Assembly: GCA_902599605.1 (NCBI GenBank)
Contig: CACKFV010000003.1
Coordinates: 16,683 to 80,682 of the forward strand
DNA from: an uncultured Pelagibacteraceae bacterium
GTDB taxonomy: Bacteria > Pseudomonadota > Alphaproteobacteria > Pelagibacterales > Pelagibacteraceae
Direction of reading: 5' to 3'
DNA: 64,000 nt
Of the stretch, positions 11,297-21,873 are shown piece after piece. The position numbers were made by a program, and so were the translations under genes. The notes under the pieces are model-generated. The model made no database searches. It saw nothing but the letters and a program-made list of their open reading frames with translations, and was not told the DNA's origin. The first letter of the stretch is position 1. Each line of letters begins with the position of its first letter.

Positions 11297-12577
11297 ATGA
11301 GTACAATGACACAAAATAACGATTTAAGAAATCGTATAATCTTTACTATATTTATCCTAGCAGTTTATAGATTTGGAACATTTGTTCCTTTGCCTGGTAT
11401 AGACCCTGATCAGTTGAAAATTATGATGGAGGGAAATCAAAAAGGTCTACTTGGCATGTTTAATGTTTTTGCAGGCGGTGCAGTAGGTCGTATGGCAATA
11501 TTCGCTTTAGGAATAATGCCTTACATTTCGTCTTCGATTATTGTTCAATTACTTACAGGAGTTTCTGATTATTTTAAAAATTTAAAAAGTCAGGGGACAA
11601 TTGGAAGACAAAAAATTACGCAAATTACAAGGTACGGAACAGTTCTTTTAGCAACTATTCAAGGCTATGGTTTATCAGTTGGATTAGAGTCATCAGAAAA
11701 TTTAGTTATTAATCCAGGTATATTTTTTAAAGTTACTACTGTAACGACTATTGTAGCTGGTACTATTTTTTTAATGTGGTTAGGAGAACAAATTACTCAG
11801 AGAGGAATAGGTAATGGAATTTCATTAATTATCTTCTCTGGTATTGTTGCAGAAATACCCAGAGCCTTAGTTACAACTTTCGAGTTAGGTAGAACAGGTG
11901 CAATATCATCAACTATGATAATTTTTATTTTCATTTTATTAATAGCTACAATTATGTTTATTGTCTTTATGGAAAGAGCTCTTAGAAAAATTTTGATAAA
12001 TTATCCAAAAAGACAAATGGGTAATAAAATGTATGGGGGTGACTCTTCACATCTTCCTTTAAAAATAAATACAGCAGGTGTAATTCCAGCTATTTTTGCT
12101 TCAGCTTTGCTACTGTTGCCTGCCACACTTACAAACTTCAATATCACTGAGAACGATAACGTGTCTTCCTTTTTATCTTTCTTTTCTCAAGGTCAACCTT
12201 TGTACATGTTTTTATATGCCTCAGGTATTATCTTTTTCACTTTCTTTTACACTTCTCTTGTGTTCAATCCAGATGAAACTGCTGAAAATTTAAGAAAATA
12301 TGGTGGCTTTGTACCAGGGATAAGACCAGGTGAAAGTACCGCAAGATACATAGAAGAAATTTTAACAAGACTCACAACGATTGGAGCACTATATCTAACA
12401 TTAGTTTGTTTAATGCCAGAATTTTTAATAGCAAACTATCCTATACCTTTTTATTTAGGCGGTGCTTCAGTTTTAATTGTCGTAGTAGTAGCAATTGATA
12501 CAGTAACCCAAATCCAAACTAGATTAATGAGTGCGCAATACGAACAACTTATTAAAAAAACCAAATTTGGAAGATAG
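11297..12577 (+). CDS. secY: Preprotein translocase subunit SecY
   Basis: FVPLPGIDP, GIMPYISSSIIVQLL, QRGIGNGISLIIFSGIV; downstream of rplO. Confidence 0.99.
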   Translation: MSTMTQNNDLRNRIIFTIFILAVYRFGTFVPLPGIDPDQLKIMMEGNQKGLLGMFNVFAGGAVGRMAIFALGIMPYISSSIIVQLLTGVSDYFKNLKSQGTIGRQKITQITRYGTVLLATIQGYGLSVGLESSENLVINPGIFFKVTTVTTIVAGTIFLMWLGEQITQRGIGNGISLIIFSGIVAEIPRALVTTFELGRTGAISSTMIIFIFILLIATIMFIVFMERALRKILINYPKRQMGNKMYGGDSSHLPLKINTAGVIPAIFASALLLLPATLTNFNITENDNVSSFLSFFSQGQPLYMFLYASGIIFFTFFYTSLVFNPDETAENLRKYGGFVPGIRPGESTARYIEEILTRLTTIGALYLTLVCLMPEFLIANYPIPFYLGGASVLIVVVVAIDTVTQIQTRLMSAQYEQLIKKTKFGR

Positions 12578-12579
12578 AA

Positions 12580-13143
12580 GTGAATATAATTTTATTTGGT
12601 CCACCAGGTGCGGGCAAAGGTACACAAGCAAAATTTCTTGTCCAAATATTGAATAATTTTCAAATTTCAACAGGAGATATGTTAAGGGAAGAAATCAAAA
12701 AAGATACCGAAATTGGTAAGAAAATTATAAGTTTTATGAATGAAGGTAAATTTGTTGATGATGAAATTGTTAATAGTCTTATGAAAAAAGTAGTTTTTGA
12801 TAAATCAAAAAAAGGGAAATTAATTTTTGATGGTTATCCTAGAACTATTAAACAAGCAAAAAATTTAGATTCATTATTGATAGAATCTAAACAACAAATT
12901 GATTTTATTTTTTTTCTAAATGTGAATAAAGAAACTATAATTAAAAGAATTGAAAAAAGAAAAGTTGAAGAAAAAAGGGGCGATGATGATCTAGATACAA
13001 TTCTTAAAAGATATGATACTTATTTAAAAACAACCTCCCCAGTATTAGATTATTATTCATCTAAACAAAACTTTTATAAGCTTGATGGAAACCTGGAAAT
13101 TGATCAAATAAACAAGCAAATCAAGGGCTTTTTAAAGTTATAA
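12580..13143 (+). CDS. adk: Adenylate kinase (GTG start)
   Basis: ILFGPPGAGKGTQAK; QISTGDMLR; FDGYPRT. Confidence 0.98.
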   Translation: MNIILFGPPGAGKGTQAKFLVQILNNFQISTGDMLREEIKKDTEIGKKIISFMNEGKFVDDEIVNSLMKKVVFDKSKKGKLIFDGYPRTIKQAKNLDSLLIESKQQIDFIFFLNVNKETIIKRIEKRKVEEKRGDDDLDTILKRYDTYLKTTSPVLDYYSSKQNFYKLDGNLEIDQINKQIKGFLKL

Positions 13144-13147
13144 AAAG

Positions 13148-13175
13148 TTGACTTTAAATTTTCATCTTATATAAA
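13148..13175 (+). promoter_or_regulatory. Predicted sigma70-type promoter for rpsM-rpsK-rpoA-rplQ
   Basis: TTGACT (13148-13153), 16-nt spacer, TATAAA (13170-13175) in the 54-bp adk-rpsM gap, the longest gap in the ribosomal cluster. Confidence 0.55.
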
Positions 13176-13197
13176 AGGCTAAATTTTATCTCAAATT

Positions 13198-13581
13198 ATG
13201 GCTCGAATTGCAGGTGTAAATATCCCACAGAATAAAATCGTTCAGATTGGACTTACATATATTTATGGTATAGGGGATAAGTTTTCTAAACAAATCTGTA
13301 AGGAATTAGAAATACCAAAATCAAAAAGAGTGAATGAACTAACGGACGACCAAATTCTAAAAATTAGAGAGTATATTGACCAGCACTTTACAGTTGAAGG
13401 AGATTTAAGAAGAGAAAATTCAATGAGCATAAAAAGATTAATTGATCTTGCTTGCTACAGGGGTTTTCGACATAAAAAAAAATTACCTGTAAGAGGACAA
13501 AGAACCAGATGTAATGCGAGAACAAGAAAAGGTAAAGCAATTGCTATTGCAGGTAAAAAATTAACACCATTAAAGAAATAG
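13198..13581 (+). CDS. rpsM: 30S ribosomal protein S13
   Basis: [37 protein letters not shown]. Confidence 0.99.
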   Translation: MARIAGVNIPQNKIVQIGLTYIYGIGDKFSKQICKELEIPKSKRVNELTDDQILKIREYIDQHFTVEGDLRRENSMSIKRLIDLACYRGFRHKKKLPVRGQRTRCNARTRKGKAIAIAGKKLTPLKK

Positions 13582-13587
13582 TTTAAG

Positions 13588-14034
13588 ATGGCTGACAAGA
13601 AAAAAGTAGAAAAAAAAGTTGACGATAAACCAGATGCAAAATCAGTAAAAAAAAGTTCTTACTCTAAAAAGAAAAAAGTAAAAAAAAGTATTGTAAATGG
13701 GATAGCTTATGTACAGTCAACGTTTAATAATACAATTGTATCAATAGCTGATACGCAAGGAAATGTTGTATCCTGGGCGTCTGCTGGACAAAAAGGCTTT
13801 AAAGGGTCTAGGAAATCAACACCTTACGCAGCACAAATAGCTGCTGATTCAGCTGCATCGAAAGCTTTAGAATATGGTATGAAAACTTTGACAGTTGAAA
13901 TCAAAGGACCAGGCTCAGGAAGAGAAACTGCTTTGCGTGCATTACAGGCAAGAGGTTTTAAAATTTTGTCGATCAAAGACACAACACCAATGCCTCATAA
14001 TGGAACAAGACCACCAAAAAAAAGGAGAGTTTAA
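13588..14034 (+). CDS. rpsK: 30S ribosomal protein S11 with Lys-rich N-terminal extension
   Basis: [44 protein letters not shown]. Confidence 0.98.
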   Translation: MADKKKVEKKVDDKPDAKSVKKSSYSKKKKVKKSIVNGIAYVQSTFNNTIVSIADTQGNVVSWASAGQKGFKGSRKSTPYAAQIAADSAASKALEYGMKTLTVEIKGPGSGRETALRALQARGFKILSIKDTTPMPHNGTRPPKKRRV

Positions 14035-15062
14035 TGGAAACGGCTAATGTAAATTTAAAAAATTGGAAATCATTAATTAAACCAGGAAAGTTAGATATTA
14101 ATTTAAATGATGATAAATCATACGCTAAAATCGTAGCTGAACCACTTGAAAAAGGTTATGGTTTAACTTTGGGTAATTCACTAAGAAGAATTTTATTGTC
14201 TTCAATTAGAGGCACTGCTGTAACAGCAATTCAAATTGATGGAGTACTTCATGAATTTACTTCTATTAAGGGTGTGAGAGAAGATGTAACTGATATTGTT
14301 CTTAATGTAAAATCTTTAGCATTAAAAAGTACCTCTGAGGGTCCAAAAAAATTAGTATTAGATGCAAAAGGCCCAGGAGTAATTAAAGCATCTGATATTA
14401 CAAAAATTAATGAAATAGAAATTTTAAATCCTGATTTGGTAATTTGTAATTTAGACGAAAATACAAATTTTCATATGGAGATGACAATAGGTAATGGAAA
14501 GGGTTATGTGCCTGCTGAGTTAAACAAACCAGAAGAACCACCATTAGGCCTTATACCTATAGACTCACTTTTTAGTCCAGTTAAAAAGGTTTCATATTCA
14601 GTTAGCACTGCTCGAGAAGGTAAAGCTTTAGATTATGACAAATTAACAATGGAAATAGAAACTAATGGCTCTATCTCAGCAGAAGATGCGTTAGCTTATT
14701 CAGCTAGAATTTTTCAAGATCAATTAGGAATGTTTGTTAATTTTGATGAACCTCAAGAAGTTACTATTACTGAAAAACCAAGTGAGCCAGAATTTAACAA
14801 AAACTTATTAAGAAAAGTTGATGAATTAGAGCTTTCTGTAAGGTCAATGAATTGTCTAAAAAATGATAATATTATTTATATTGGGGATTTAGTTCAAAAG
14901 TCAGAGGGAGAAATGTTAAGAACACCAAATTTTGGAAGAAAATCTCTAAATGAAATAAAAGAGGTACTAAATGGAATGTCATTATATTTGGGCATGGAAA
15001 TACCTAATTGGCCGCCAGACAATATAGCTGAATTATCTAAAAAGTTAGAGGAAAGCATATAA
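14034..15062 (+). CDS. rpoA: DNA-directed RNA polymerase subunit alpha
   Basis: [40 protein letters not shown]; alpha-[17 protein letters not shown]. Confidence 0.99.
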   Translation: METANVNLKNWKSLIKPGKLDINLNDDKSYAKIVAEPLEKGYGLTLGNSLRRILLSSIRGTAVTAIQIDGVLHEFTSIKGVREDVTDIVLNVKSLALKSTSEGPKKLVLDAKGPGVIKASDITKINEIEILNPDLVICNLDENTNFHMEMTIGNGKGYVPAELNKPEEPPLGLIPIDSLFSPVKKVSYSVSTAREGKALDYDKLTMEIETNGSISAEDALAYSARIFQDQLGMFVNFDEPQEVTITEKPSEPEFNKNLLRKVDELELSVRSMNCLKNDNIIYIGDLVQKSEGEMLRTPNFGRKSLNEIKEVLNGMSLYLGMEIPNWPPDNIAELSKKLEESI

Positions 15063-15063
15063 A

Positions 15064-15504
15064 ATGAGACACAGGCTAGGCTATAAAAAACTCAATAGAA
15101 CGTCAGAACATAGAAAAGCGTTAATTAAAAATATGCTTAATAATTTAATTAAATACGAGCAAATAATTACTACTTTACCAAAGGCAAAAGTACTGAAGCC
15201 ACAAGCTGATAAAATTATAACATTAGGCAAGAAAAAAAATCTACAAAATACGAGAAGATTAGTATCTCAACTTCAGGATAAAACTAATGCGAATAAAGTT
15301 ATAAAAACTTTGTCTAAAAGATATGAAAAAAGATCTGGAGGATATACTAGAATTGTAAAAGCTGGATTTAGATATGGTGATAACGCACCTTTAGCTGTAA
15401 TAGAATTTGTAGATAGAGACGTTGAAGCAAAAAGAAAATTTAAGAAAAAGAAATCACAAGATAAACCTGCAAAGACAGAGGAAAAAAAATCAGCTACAGC
15501 ATAA
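15064..15504 (+). CDS. rplQ: 50S ribosomal protein L17
   Basis: MRHRLGYKKLNRTSEHRKALIKNML. Confidence 0.98.
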   Translation: MRHRLGYKKLNRTSEHRKALIKNMLNNLIKYEQIITTLPKAKVLKPQADKIITLGKKKNLQNTRRLVSQLQDKTNANKVIKTLSKRYEKRSGGYTRIVKAGFRYGDNAPLAVIEFVDRDVEAKRKFKKKKSQDKPAKTEEKKSATA

Positions 15505-15511
15505 CTAAATA

Positions 15512-16429
15512 ATGAATAAGTCCTACACTATTAAGGAAATTTATTCAGGAATGCGTATAGATAGGTGGATAAGAAATAACGTAGCTCCTCTACCACAATC
15601 ATTAATCGAAAAATCTTTAAGAAAAGGGAAAATTAAGGTTAATATAAAAAAAGTAAATAGTTCCTATAAATTAAAAACTGGAGATAAAATAGAGTTTTTT
15701 AATTTTACTTTTGAAATTAAAAAAAATAAGGAAAAAAATAAAAAATTTTCCCCATCTTCTGAACTTTTAAAAGTACATGAGAACAGAATATTGGAAAATA
15801 ATGATGACTTTATCGTAATAGACAAAAGTCCAGGTGTACCAGTTCAAGGTGGAACAAAATCAAAAAAAAACTTAATAGATATACTAGCTTCAAGTGAATT
15901 TTTTAAGGATACAAAACCCTTTCCGGTTCATAGATTAGATAAGGAAACATCTGGTATAATGATAATTTCTAAAAATCATAATTCAGCAAGATTATTAACA
16001 ACCTTATTTAGACTAAGAAAAATTCATAAAACTTATTTAGCTGTATGCCACGGTCACATAAGTAAAAAAAAGGGCGAATTAAAAAATGAACTTATAACGT
16101 TTGAAAATAACAAAAAGAAAATTGAGAAAGCGATAACTTATTATAAAGTTCTTTCTGAAACAGATACAACTTCATTTCTTGAGCTTAAACCAGTAACAGG
16201 AAGAAAGCACCAGTTAAGAAAACAACTAGCTATAATTGATAATCCAATTGTGGGAGATAAAAAATATATTTTATCAAAAAAAAAAATTAAAAGTGACAAA
16301 GACCTTATGTTACATGCTTACTCTTTGAAATTTTATATTAATAACAAAAAATTCTTTTATAAAGCAAGTCCACCTGATGCATTTAACAAGTATCTAAATA
16401 AAAAAAAACTTAATATTTTAAATTTCTAA
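15512..16429 (+). CDS. RluC/RluD-family 23S rRNA pseudouridine synthase
   Basis: S4-like N-terminus plus PFPVHRLDKETSGIMIISKN catalytic motif and TGRKHQLRKQL. Confidence 0.92.
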   Translation: MNKSYTIKEIYSGMRIDRWIRNNVAPLPQSLIEKSLRKGKIKVNIKKVNSSYKLKTGDKIEFFNFTFEIKKNKEKNKKFSPSSELLKVHENRILENNDDFIVIDKSPGVPVQGGTKSKKNLIDILASSEFFKDTKPFPVHRLDKETSGIMIISKNHNSARLLTTLFRLRKIHKTYLAVCHGHISKKKGELKNELITFENNKKKIEKAITYYKVLSETDTTSFLELKPVTGRKHQLRKQLAIIDNPIVGDKKYILSKKKIKSDKDLMLHAYSLKFYINNKKFFYKASPPDAFNKYLNKKKLNILNF

Positions 16430-17024
16430 TAAGGTTTGTTTTAAGTCTATTAATTATTTTATCTTTTGAGATTTTTTTAAAATTATCAATTTTTGAAATA
16501 CCTTTATCTGAAATCCCACAGGGTATAATTTTTTTATAACTATTTAAATTGTTTGAAAGGTTTAATGAAAATCCATGGAATGCAATCCATTTCTTTACTC
16601 GAAAACCTATTGCTGCAATTTTTTTTTCTTCCTTTTTATCAAAAACCCAAATACCTATATTTTTTCTATCACTAAAAGAGCTTATCTTAAAATCTTTTAA
16701 AGTCTCTATGATGGAATTTTCAATAGCTGTTATAAATTTTCTTATGTCTTTTTTTCTCTTAGAGATATCTATTACAAAGTAGCAAATCAATTGTCCCGGA
16801 CCGTGCCATGTTATTTTCCCACCTCTATTAGTTTTAACTATTTTTACATTTTTATCTAAAACATCTTTTTGGTTAAAGTTTACACCACATGTATAAATAG
16901 ATTTGTGTTCTAAAAACCAAATTAATTCTTCATTTCTATTCTGAGAAACTTGATGAACCCTTTTATCGAGATATTCCATAGCTTCTTCATATTTTACTGG
17001 TTTTTTTGATATTTTGATCTCCAT
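16410..17024 (-). CDS. lipB: Lipoyl(octanoyl) transferase
   Basis: NRGGKITWHGPGQLICYFVID; IAAIGFRVKKWIAFHGFSLNL. Confidence 0.95.
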   Translation of the reverse strand: MEIKISKKPVKYEEAMEYLDKRVHQVSQNRNEELIWFLEHKSIYTCGVNFNQKDVLDKNVKIVKTNRGGKITWHGPGQLICYFVIDISKRKKDIRKFITAIENSIIETLKDFKISSFSDRKNIGIWVFDKKEEKKIAAIGFRVKKWIAFHGFSLNLSNNLNSYKKIIPCGISDKGISKIDNFKKISKDKIINRLKTNLIRNLKY

Positions 17025-17091
17025 AAGAATTTAAAAATTGTATTATATTTAATTTGTATTAATAGTTCTAATAATTTTTATAGGATTTAAA

Positions 17092-18471
17092 ATGAGCAAT
17101 ATAAAAAAAAAAATCGATAAAAAAGTTAACTTTGAATTTAATAAAGAATATATCAAAGTAATTGAAGAAAAAATTCAAAAAAACGATGTAAATTTTATTA
17201 CAAATTCTTTTAGAGAGATGCACCCTGCTGATGCAGCAGATATTATTGAACACTTGAGCCAAGATGATAGAGAAAATCTTATTAAATTGAATAATTTTAA
17301 ATTAGATCCAGAATTATTCGTTGAGCTAAATGAAAATATTCAATCTGAAATTATAAAATCACTATCTACCGCTTCAATAATATTCATTCTCAAAAACTTA
17401 GAGTCTGATGATGCTATTAAGATATTAGAAAATATTGAGGAAAAAAGTAAAAATGAAATTTTAAGCTCTTTACCGCCTAAAGATAGATTTGCCTTATTAG
17501 AAAGCTTAAGTTATCCCGAAGATTCTGCTGCACGTATTATGCAAAGAGAATTTACAGCTATTCCAAGTAATTGGTCTGTAGGACAAACAATTGATTATTT
17601 AAGAGAAAATAAAGATCTCCCTGAACAGTTTTTAGAAATTTATGTAATCGATAATGAATTTAAACCCCTTGGAACTGTCCCTTCGTCAAAAGTTTTAAGA
17701 ACACCTCGTGAAACTAAAATGGTTGAAATTATGCTGGAGTCTCAAGTTATTATTCCAGTTGACATGGACAGAGAAGAAGTCGGAAGACTTTTCGAAAATT
17801 ACAATCTTAATTCAGCAGCTGTAATTGATAAAACAAAAAAATTAGTTGGTATGATTACTAGTGACGACATATTAACTGTTCTTAAAGAAGAGGCAGAGGA
17901 AGATACCTTAAGATTAGCTGGTGTTGGAGATGAAGAAATTACTGATGGAGTAATAAAAAAAACACAAAGACGATTTAATTGGCTTTTACTAAATCTTTTT
18001 ACAGCCTTTTTAGCAACTTGGGTTATAAGTAAATTTGGTGCAACTATTGAACAAATGGTTGCTCTAGCCTTTTTAATGCCAATAGTAGCTTCAATGGGTG
18101 GTAATGCTGGAATGCAAACGCTAGCCGTAACTATTCGCGGTATAGCTACAAATGATTTAACAAATAGTAACTTTTTAAAAATTGTTTTAAAGGAATTTAA
18201 TATTGGAGTTCTAAACGGAATTATTTTTGCAATAATAAGTGCGTTAATAGTTCAACTTTGGTTTAAAGATTATGTTTTATCCATAATCATTTCTATCTCG
18301 ATGATATTAAATATGATTGTCGCTGGCTTATTTGGAATTTTAATTCCGGTGACATTAAAAAAACTTAATATTGACCCAGCAATAGCATCAAGCGTATTTG
18401 TAACAACTGTTACAGATGTAATTGGTTTTTTGTCCTTTTTAGGTATTGGTGCATATTTTTTTTACGGCTAA
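17092..18471 (+). CDS. mgtE: Magnesium transporter MgtE
   Basis: MgtE-N repeats, CBS region, LMPIVASMGGNAGMQTLAVTIRGIA. Confidence 0.97.
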   Translation: MSNIKKKIDKKVNFEFNKEYIKVIEEKIQKNDVNFITNSFREMHPADAADIIEHLSQDDRENLIKLNNFKLDPELFVELNENIQSEIIKSLSTASIIFILKNLESDDAIKILENIEEKSKNEILSSLPPKDRFALLESLSYPEDSAARIMQREFTAIPSNWSVGQTIDYLRENKDLPEQFLEIYVIDNEFKPLGTVPSSKVLRTPRETKMVEIMLESQVIIPVDMDREEVGRLFENYNLNSAAVIDKTKKLVGMITSDDILTVLKEEAEEDTLRLAGVGDEEITDGVIKKTQRRFNWLLLNLFTAFLATWVISKFGATIEQMVALAFLMPIVASMGGNAGMQTLAVTIRGIATNDLTNSNFLKIVLKEFNIGVLNGIIFAIISALIVQLWFKDYVLSIIISISMILNMIVAGLFGILIPVTLKKLNIDPAIASSVFVTTVTDVIGFLSFLGIGAYFFYG

Positions 18472-19268
18472 AAATTATCAATCAATCTCACGTTCTTAAT
18501 ATAAAAACATACAAAGAGTTTTAAATTTTTTTTGTTAAAAATTGGACTAAGATTATTTTTATTTCTCAATTCTATGTATTCGATTTTAATATTACTGTTG
18601 CTTTTAATTCTTTGAAGTAAATAAGTTTTTTTAGTATTTTTTTTTATATTTTTGAACAAATTAATTATCTTTTTTGTAAACTTTTGTGCTATTCTAATAC
18701 TTTTGGTACTTAGTAAATTGTTTCTCGATGAATAGGGTAGTGCATTACTCATTCTAATAGTTTTACACAACACAACTTTTGTTTTAAATCTTCTTTTCAC
18801 GAAATCTTTAATTAAGAAATATTGTTGAAAATCTTTTTCCCCTAAAAAAATTTTTTTAACCTTAAGATTTTTTAGAAATTTATTTATAACAGCCAAAACT
18901 CCTTCAAAATGACCTGGTCGATATTTACCGCATAATACCTTGTATTTTTTCTTAATACTAATTTTTCTTGGAGTATTTCTTGAATAGATTTCTTTTGTGT
19001 TTGGTACCAGAACATAGTCTACTTTGAGCTTTCTTAAAATTTTTATATCTTTATTTAATGTTCTTGGGTAATTTTTATAATCACTCTTTCGGTTAAATTG
19101 CATCGGATTAATGAATATACTTACAAGGGTTTTGTTACATGTTTTCTGGCAATTCTTCACTAAACTAATATGCCCTTTATGCAAACTGCCCATTGTTGGG
19201 ACAAATCCTATGCTTGCCTTAAAATTAACTTCTTTCTTAAGTTTATTAATACTTTTAAAAATAATCAT
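18468..19268 (-). CDS. panC: Pantoate--beta-alanine ligase
   Basis: GFVPTMGSLHKGHISLVK; INPMQFNRKSDYKNYPRT; LGEKDFQQ. Confidence 0.96.
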   Translation of the reverse strand: MIIFKSINKLKKEVNFKASIGFVPTMGSLHKGHISLVKNCQKTCNKTLVSIFINPMQFNRKSDYKNYPRTLNKDIKILRKLKVDYVLVPNTKEIYSRNTPRKISIKKKYKVLCGKYRPGHFEGVLAVINKFLKNLKVKKIFLGEKDFQQYFLIKDFVKRRFKTKVVLCKTIRMSNALPYSSRNNLLSTKSIRIAQKFTKKIINLFKNIKKNTKKTYLLQRIKSNSNIKIEYIELRNKNNLSPIFNKKNLKLFVCFYIKNVRLIDNF

Positions 19269-19297
19269 TTATGGTAATTGAGTGAGTATAAGATTTT

Positions 19298-20113
19298 ATG
19301 ATTAAACAAGCAATAATACCTTTAGCTGGTTTAGGCACAAGACTTTTACCTTTAACTAGCGTTTTTGCAAAAGAATTATTACCTATCAATGGAAAGCCTG
19401 GAATACAATATATTTTGGACGAATGTATTGAAGCAGGAATTAAAGAAGTTGTCTTTATTATTTCTAAAAAAAAACAAATGATAAAAAATTATTTTCATAA
19501 CGACAAATTTTATAAGAAAATTATAAAGAAAAAAAAAGATCCAAGAATTATAAAAGAATATAAACAAATTCTGAAATATAAAAAAATGATTAAATTTGTG
19601 TATCAAAATAAACCCCTTGGTACTGGCGATGCAGTTTTGAAGACAAAAAAATATATTAAAGACAAGTTTTTCTTAATGCTTCTGCCTGATGATCTAATAA
19701 TAAAAAAGAATTGTTCTAAATCTATGATAAAAATTCATAGACGCTACAAATCTTCTGTTATGGCAAGTATGAATGTGAATAAAAAAACAGTTTCAAGATG
19801 GGGCATATTTAAATTAAATAAAAAATTAGATAGGAATAATTATTTAATCAAAGATGTAATTGAAAAACCATCTATTGCTAGTGCTCCTTCAAACAAAGCG
19901 GTAATAGGAAGGTATATTCTACCTAAGAAAATATTTTCTAAGTTATCAAAACAAAAACCAGGCAAGGGCGGAGAAATTCATATTACGGATGCAATTCAAT
20001 CTTTAATTAATGAAAACAGCAAGTTCATCGCTCATAATTTTTCAGGCAAATACTTAGATTGTGGAAGTATGAATGGTTATATAAAATCTACTTTGGAGAT
20101 AGCCAAATCATGA
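19298..20113 (+). CDS. galU: UTP--glucose-1-phosphate uridylyltransferase
   Basis: IIPLAGLGTRLLPLTSVFAKELLPINGKPGIQYILDEC; GKGGEIHITDAIQ. Confidence 0.95.
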   Translation: MIKQAIIPLAGLGTRLLPLTSVFAKELLPINGKPGIQYILDECIEAGIKEVVFIISKKKQMIKNYFHNDKFYKKIIKKKKDPRIIKEYKQILKYKKMIKFVYQNKPLGTGDAVLKTKKYIKDKFFLMLLPDDLIIKKNCSKSMIKIHRRYKSSVMASMNVNKKTVSRWGIFKLNKKLDRNNYLIKDVIEKPSIASAPSNKAVIGRYILPKKIFSKLSKQKPGKGGEIHITDAIQSLINENSKFIAHNFSGKYLDCGSMNGYIKSTLEIAKS

Positions 20114-21408
20114 AATTATGCATGATAGGAACAGGCTATGTAGGATTAGTTAGTGGTGTATGCTTTGCAGATTTAGGCAATGAAGTTATTTGTGTAGATA
20201 AAGATTTAGATAAGATTAGTTCCCTTAAAAAAGGAAAAGTTCCAATTTATGAGCCTGGACTTTCAGAGTTAGTAATTAAAAATTTTAGAAATAAAAGATT
20301 AAATTTTTCAACAGATCTAAAAAAATCTGTTAAAGAGTCGGATATAATTTTTATTTGTGTTGGAACACCTACAAAAAAAGGTGGAAGTTCAGCGGATTTG
20401 AGTCAAATCTATAATGTAACTAAGGAGATAAGTTCCTCTATTAATAGATTTAAAATTATTATAACAAAATCAACAGTACCTGTAACCACAGGTGATGAGA
20501 TTGAAAAAATTTTATCTAGAAAAAATAGTAAAAAAAAATTTTCAGTAGTTTCTAATCCAGAATTTTTGAGAGAAGGTGAGGCTATAAGAGATTTTTCTTA
20601 TCCTGATAGAGTTGTAATTGGAACGAATGACAAAAAAGCTGGCAAAATTATGAAAAATCTTTATAACCCACTTATTTCTAAAGGAGCTTCATATTTACAA
20701 ACATCTAGAAGAGCAGCAGAATTAATCAAATACGCCTCTAACGCTTTCTTAGCGACCAAAATAACTTTTATTAATGAAATAGCAAATTTATGCGAAAAAA
20801 CTGGGATTAATGTGGAAGATATATCTATAGGAATGGGTTTAGATAAAAGAATAGGTAGTAGATTTCTCAGAGCAGGCCCTGCCTACGGCGGATCTTGTTT
20901 TCCAAAAGATACAAAAGCAATCATTTCAACTGCTGACAAATTTAAAACTAACTTATCAGTGGTAAAATCTGTAATTAAATCTAATGAAAATAGATCAAAG
21001 ATTTTATTAGATCGAATTTATCGAATGTTAAATAAAAAAATAAAGAATAAGAAAATAACTTTTTTAGGTGTAACATTTAAGGCAAATACTGATGATATGA
21101 GAGATTCATCAAGCCTTAAAATGATACCGTGGTTATCAAAAAAAGGAGCTATAATAAAATATTTTGATCCAACAGGTTATAAAAATGAATTTTCAAAATT
21201 AAAAAATGTTACTAACAAAACATCAATTAAAGATGCTGTTCAAAATTCGGATCTTGTTATTTTACACACTGAATGGAATGAATTTAAATCAATAAATTTT
21301 AAAAATTTAGTTAAGGGTAAAAAGTTTATTATTTTTGATATGAGAAATTTGTATTCTTCTTTAAAAATTAAACAACAAGGTTTTAAATATTATAGTGTTG
21401 GAAAATAA
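20110..21408 (+). CDS. UDP-glucose 6-dehydrogenase
   Basis: MKLCMIGTGYVGLVSGVCFADLGNEV; PAYGGSCFPKDTKAI; start placed at ATG 20110 (ATGA overlap with galU) rather than 20059. Confidence 0.95.
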   Translation: MKLCMIGTGYVGLVSGVCFADLGNEVICVDKDLDKISSLKKGKVPIYEPGLSELVIKNFRNKRLNFSTDLKKSVKESDIIFICVGTPTKKGGSSADLSQIYNVTKEISSSINRFKIIITKSTVPVTTGDEIEKILSRKNSKKKFSVVSNPEFLREGEAIRDFSYPDRVVIGTNDKKAGKIMKNLYNPLISKGASYLQTSRRAAELIKYASNAFLATKITFINEIANLCEKTGINVEDISIGMGLDKRIGSRFLRAGPAYGGSCFPKDTKAIISTADKFKTNLSVVKSVIKSNENRSKILLDRIYRMLNKKIKNKKITFLGVTFKANTDDMRDSSSLKMIPWLSKKGAIIKYFDPTGYKNEFSKLKNVTNKTSIKDAVQNSDLVILHTEWNEFKSINFKNLVKGKKFIIFDMRNLYSSLKIKQQGFKYYSVGK

Positions 21409-21411
21409 AAT

Positions 21412-21873
21412 TTATTTCAACTCAAATATTGCATCTACTTCTACCGAAACACCTAACGGTAAACTGTTTGTACTTACAGCAGCCCTAGTATGCATCCCAG
21501 CATCTCCAAAAACTGAAGCAATTAGATCTGATGCACCATTTAATACTTTAGGTTGATCTATAAATTCATCTGTTGAATTAACAAATCCTGTTAATTTTAC
21601 ACACGATTTAACTTTTGATAAATCATTATCACAAGCTTTTTTTACTTGCGCAATAATACTTAACGCACATCTTTTGGCAGCATTATAACCAGCTTCTGTA
21701 TCTAAATCTTTCCCAATTTTTCCTTTTATTAATTGACCACTTTCATCAATAGAAATTTGTCCAGAAACAAATAACATTTTTCCTGAAACTTTTGTCGCCA
21801 CATAATTTCCAACGGGTGCTTTTGCCTCAGGAAGATTTATTCTTAATTCTTTTATTTTTTCTTCGTAACTCAT
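21412..21873 (-). CDS. RidA/YjgF family protein
   Basis: KMLFVSGQISIDESGQL; FGDAGMHTRAAVSTNSLPLGVSVEVDAIFE. Confidence 0.9.
   Translation of the reverse strand: MSYEEKIKELRINLPEAKAPVGNYVATKVSGKMLFVSGQISIDESGQLIKGKIGKDLDTEAGYNAAKRCALSIIAQVKKACDNDLSKVKSCVKLTGFVNSTDEFIDQPKVLNGASDLIASVFGDAGMHTRAAVSTNSLPLGVSVEVDAIFELK

Noticed and set aside
17025-17091. Possible Mg-sensing riboswitch upstream of mgtE
   Set aside because: The 67-bp divergent gap is AT-rich and too short for an M-box; no matching structure seen
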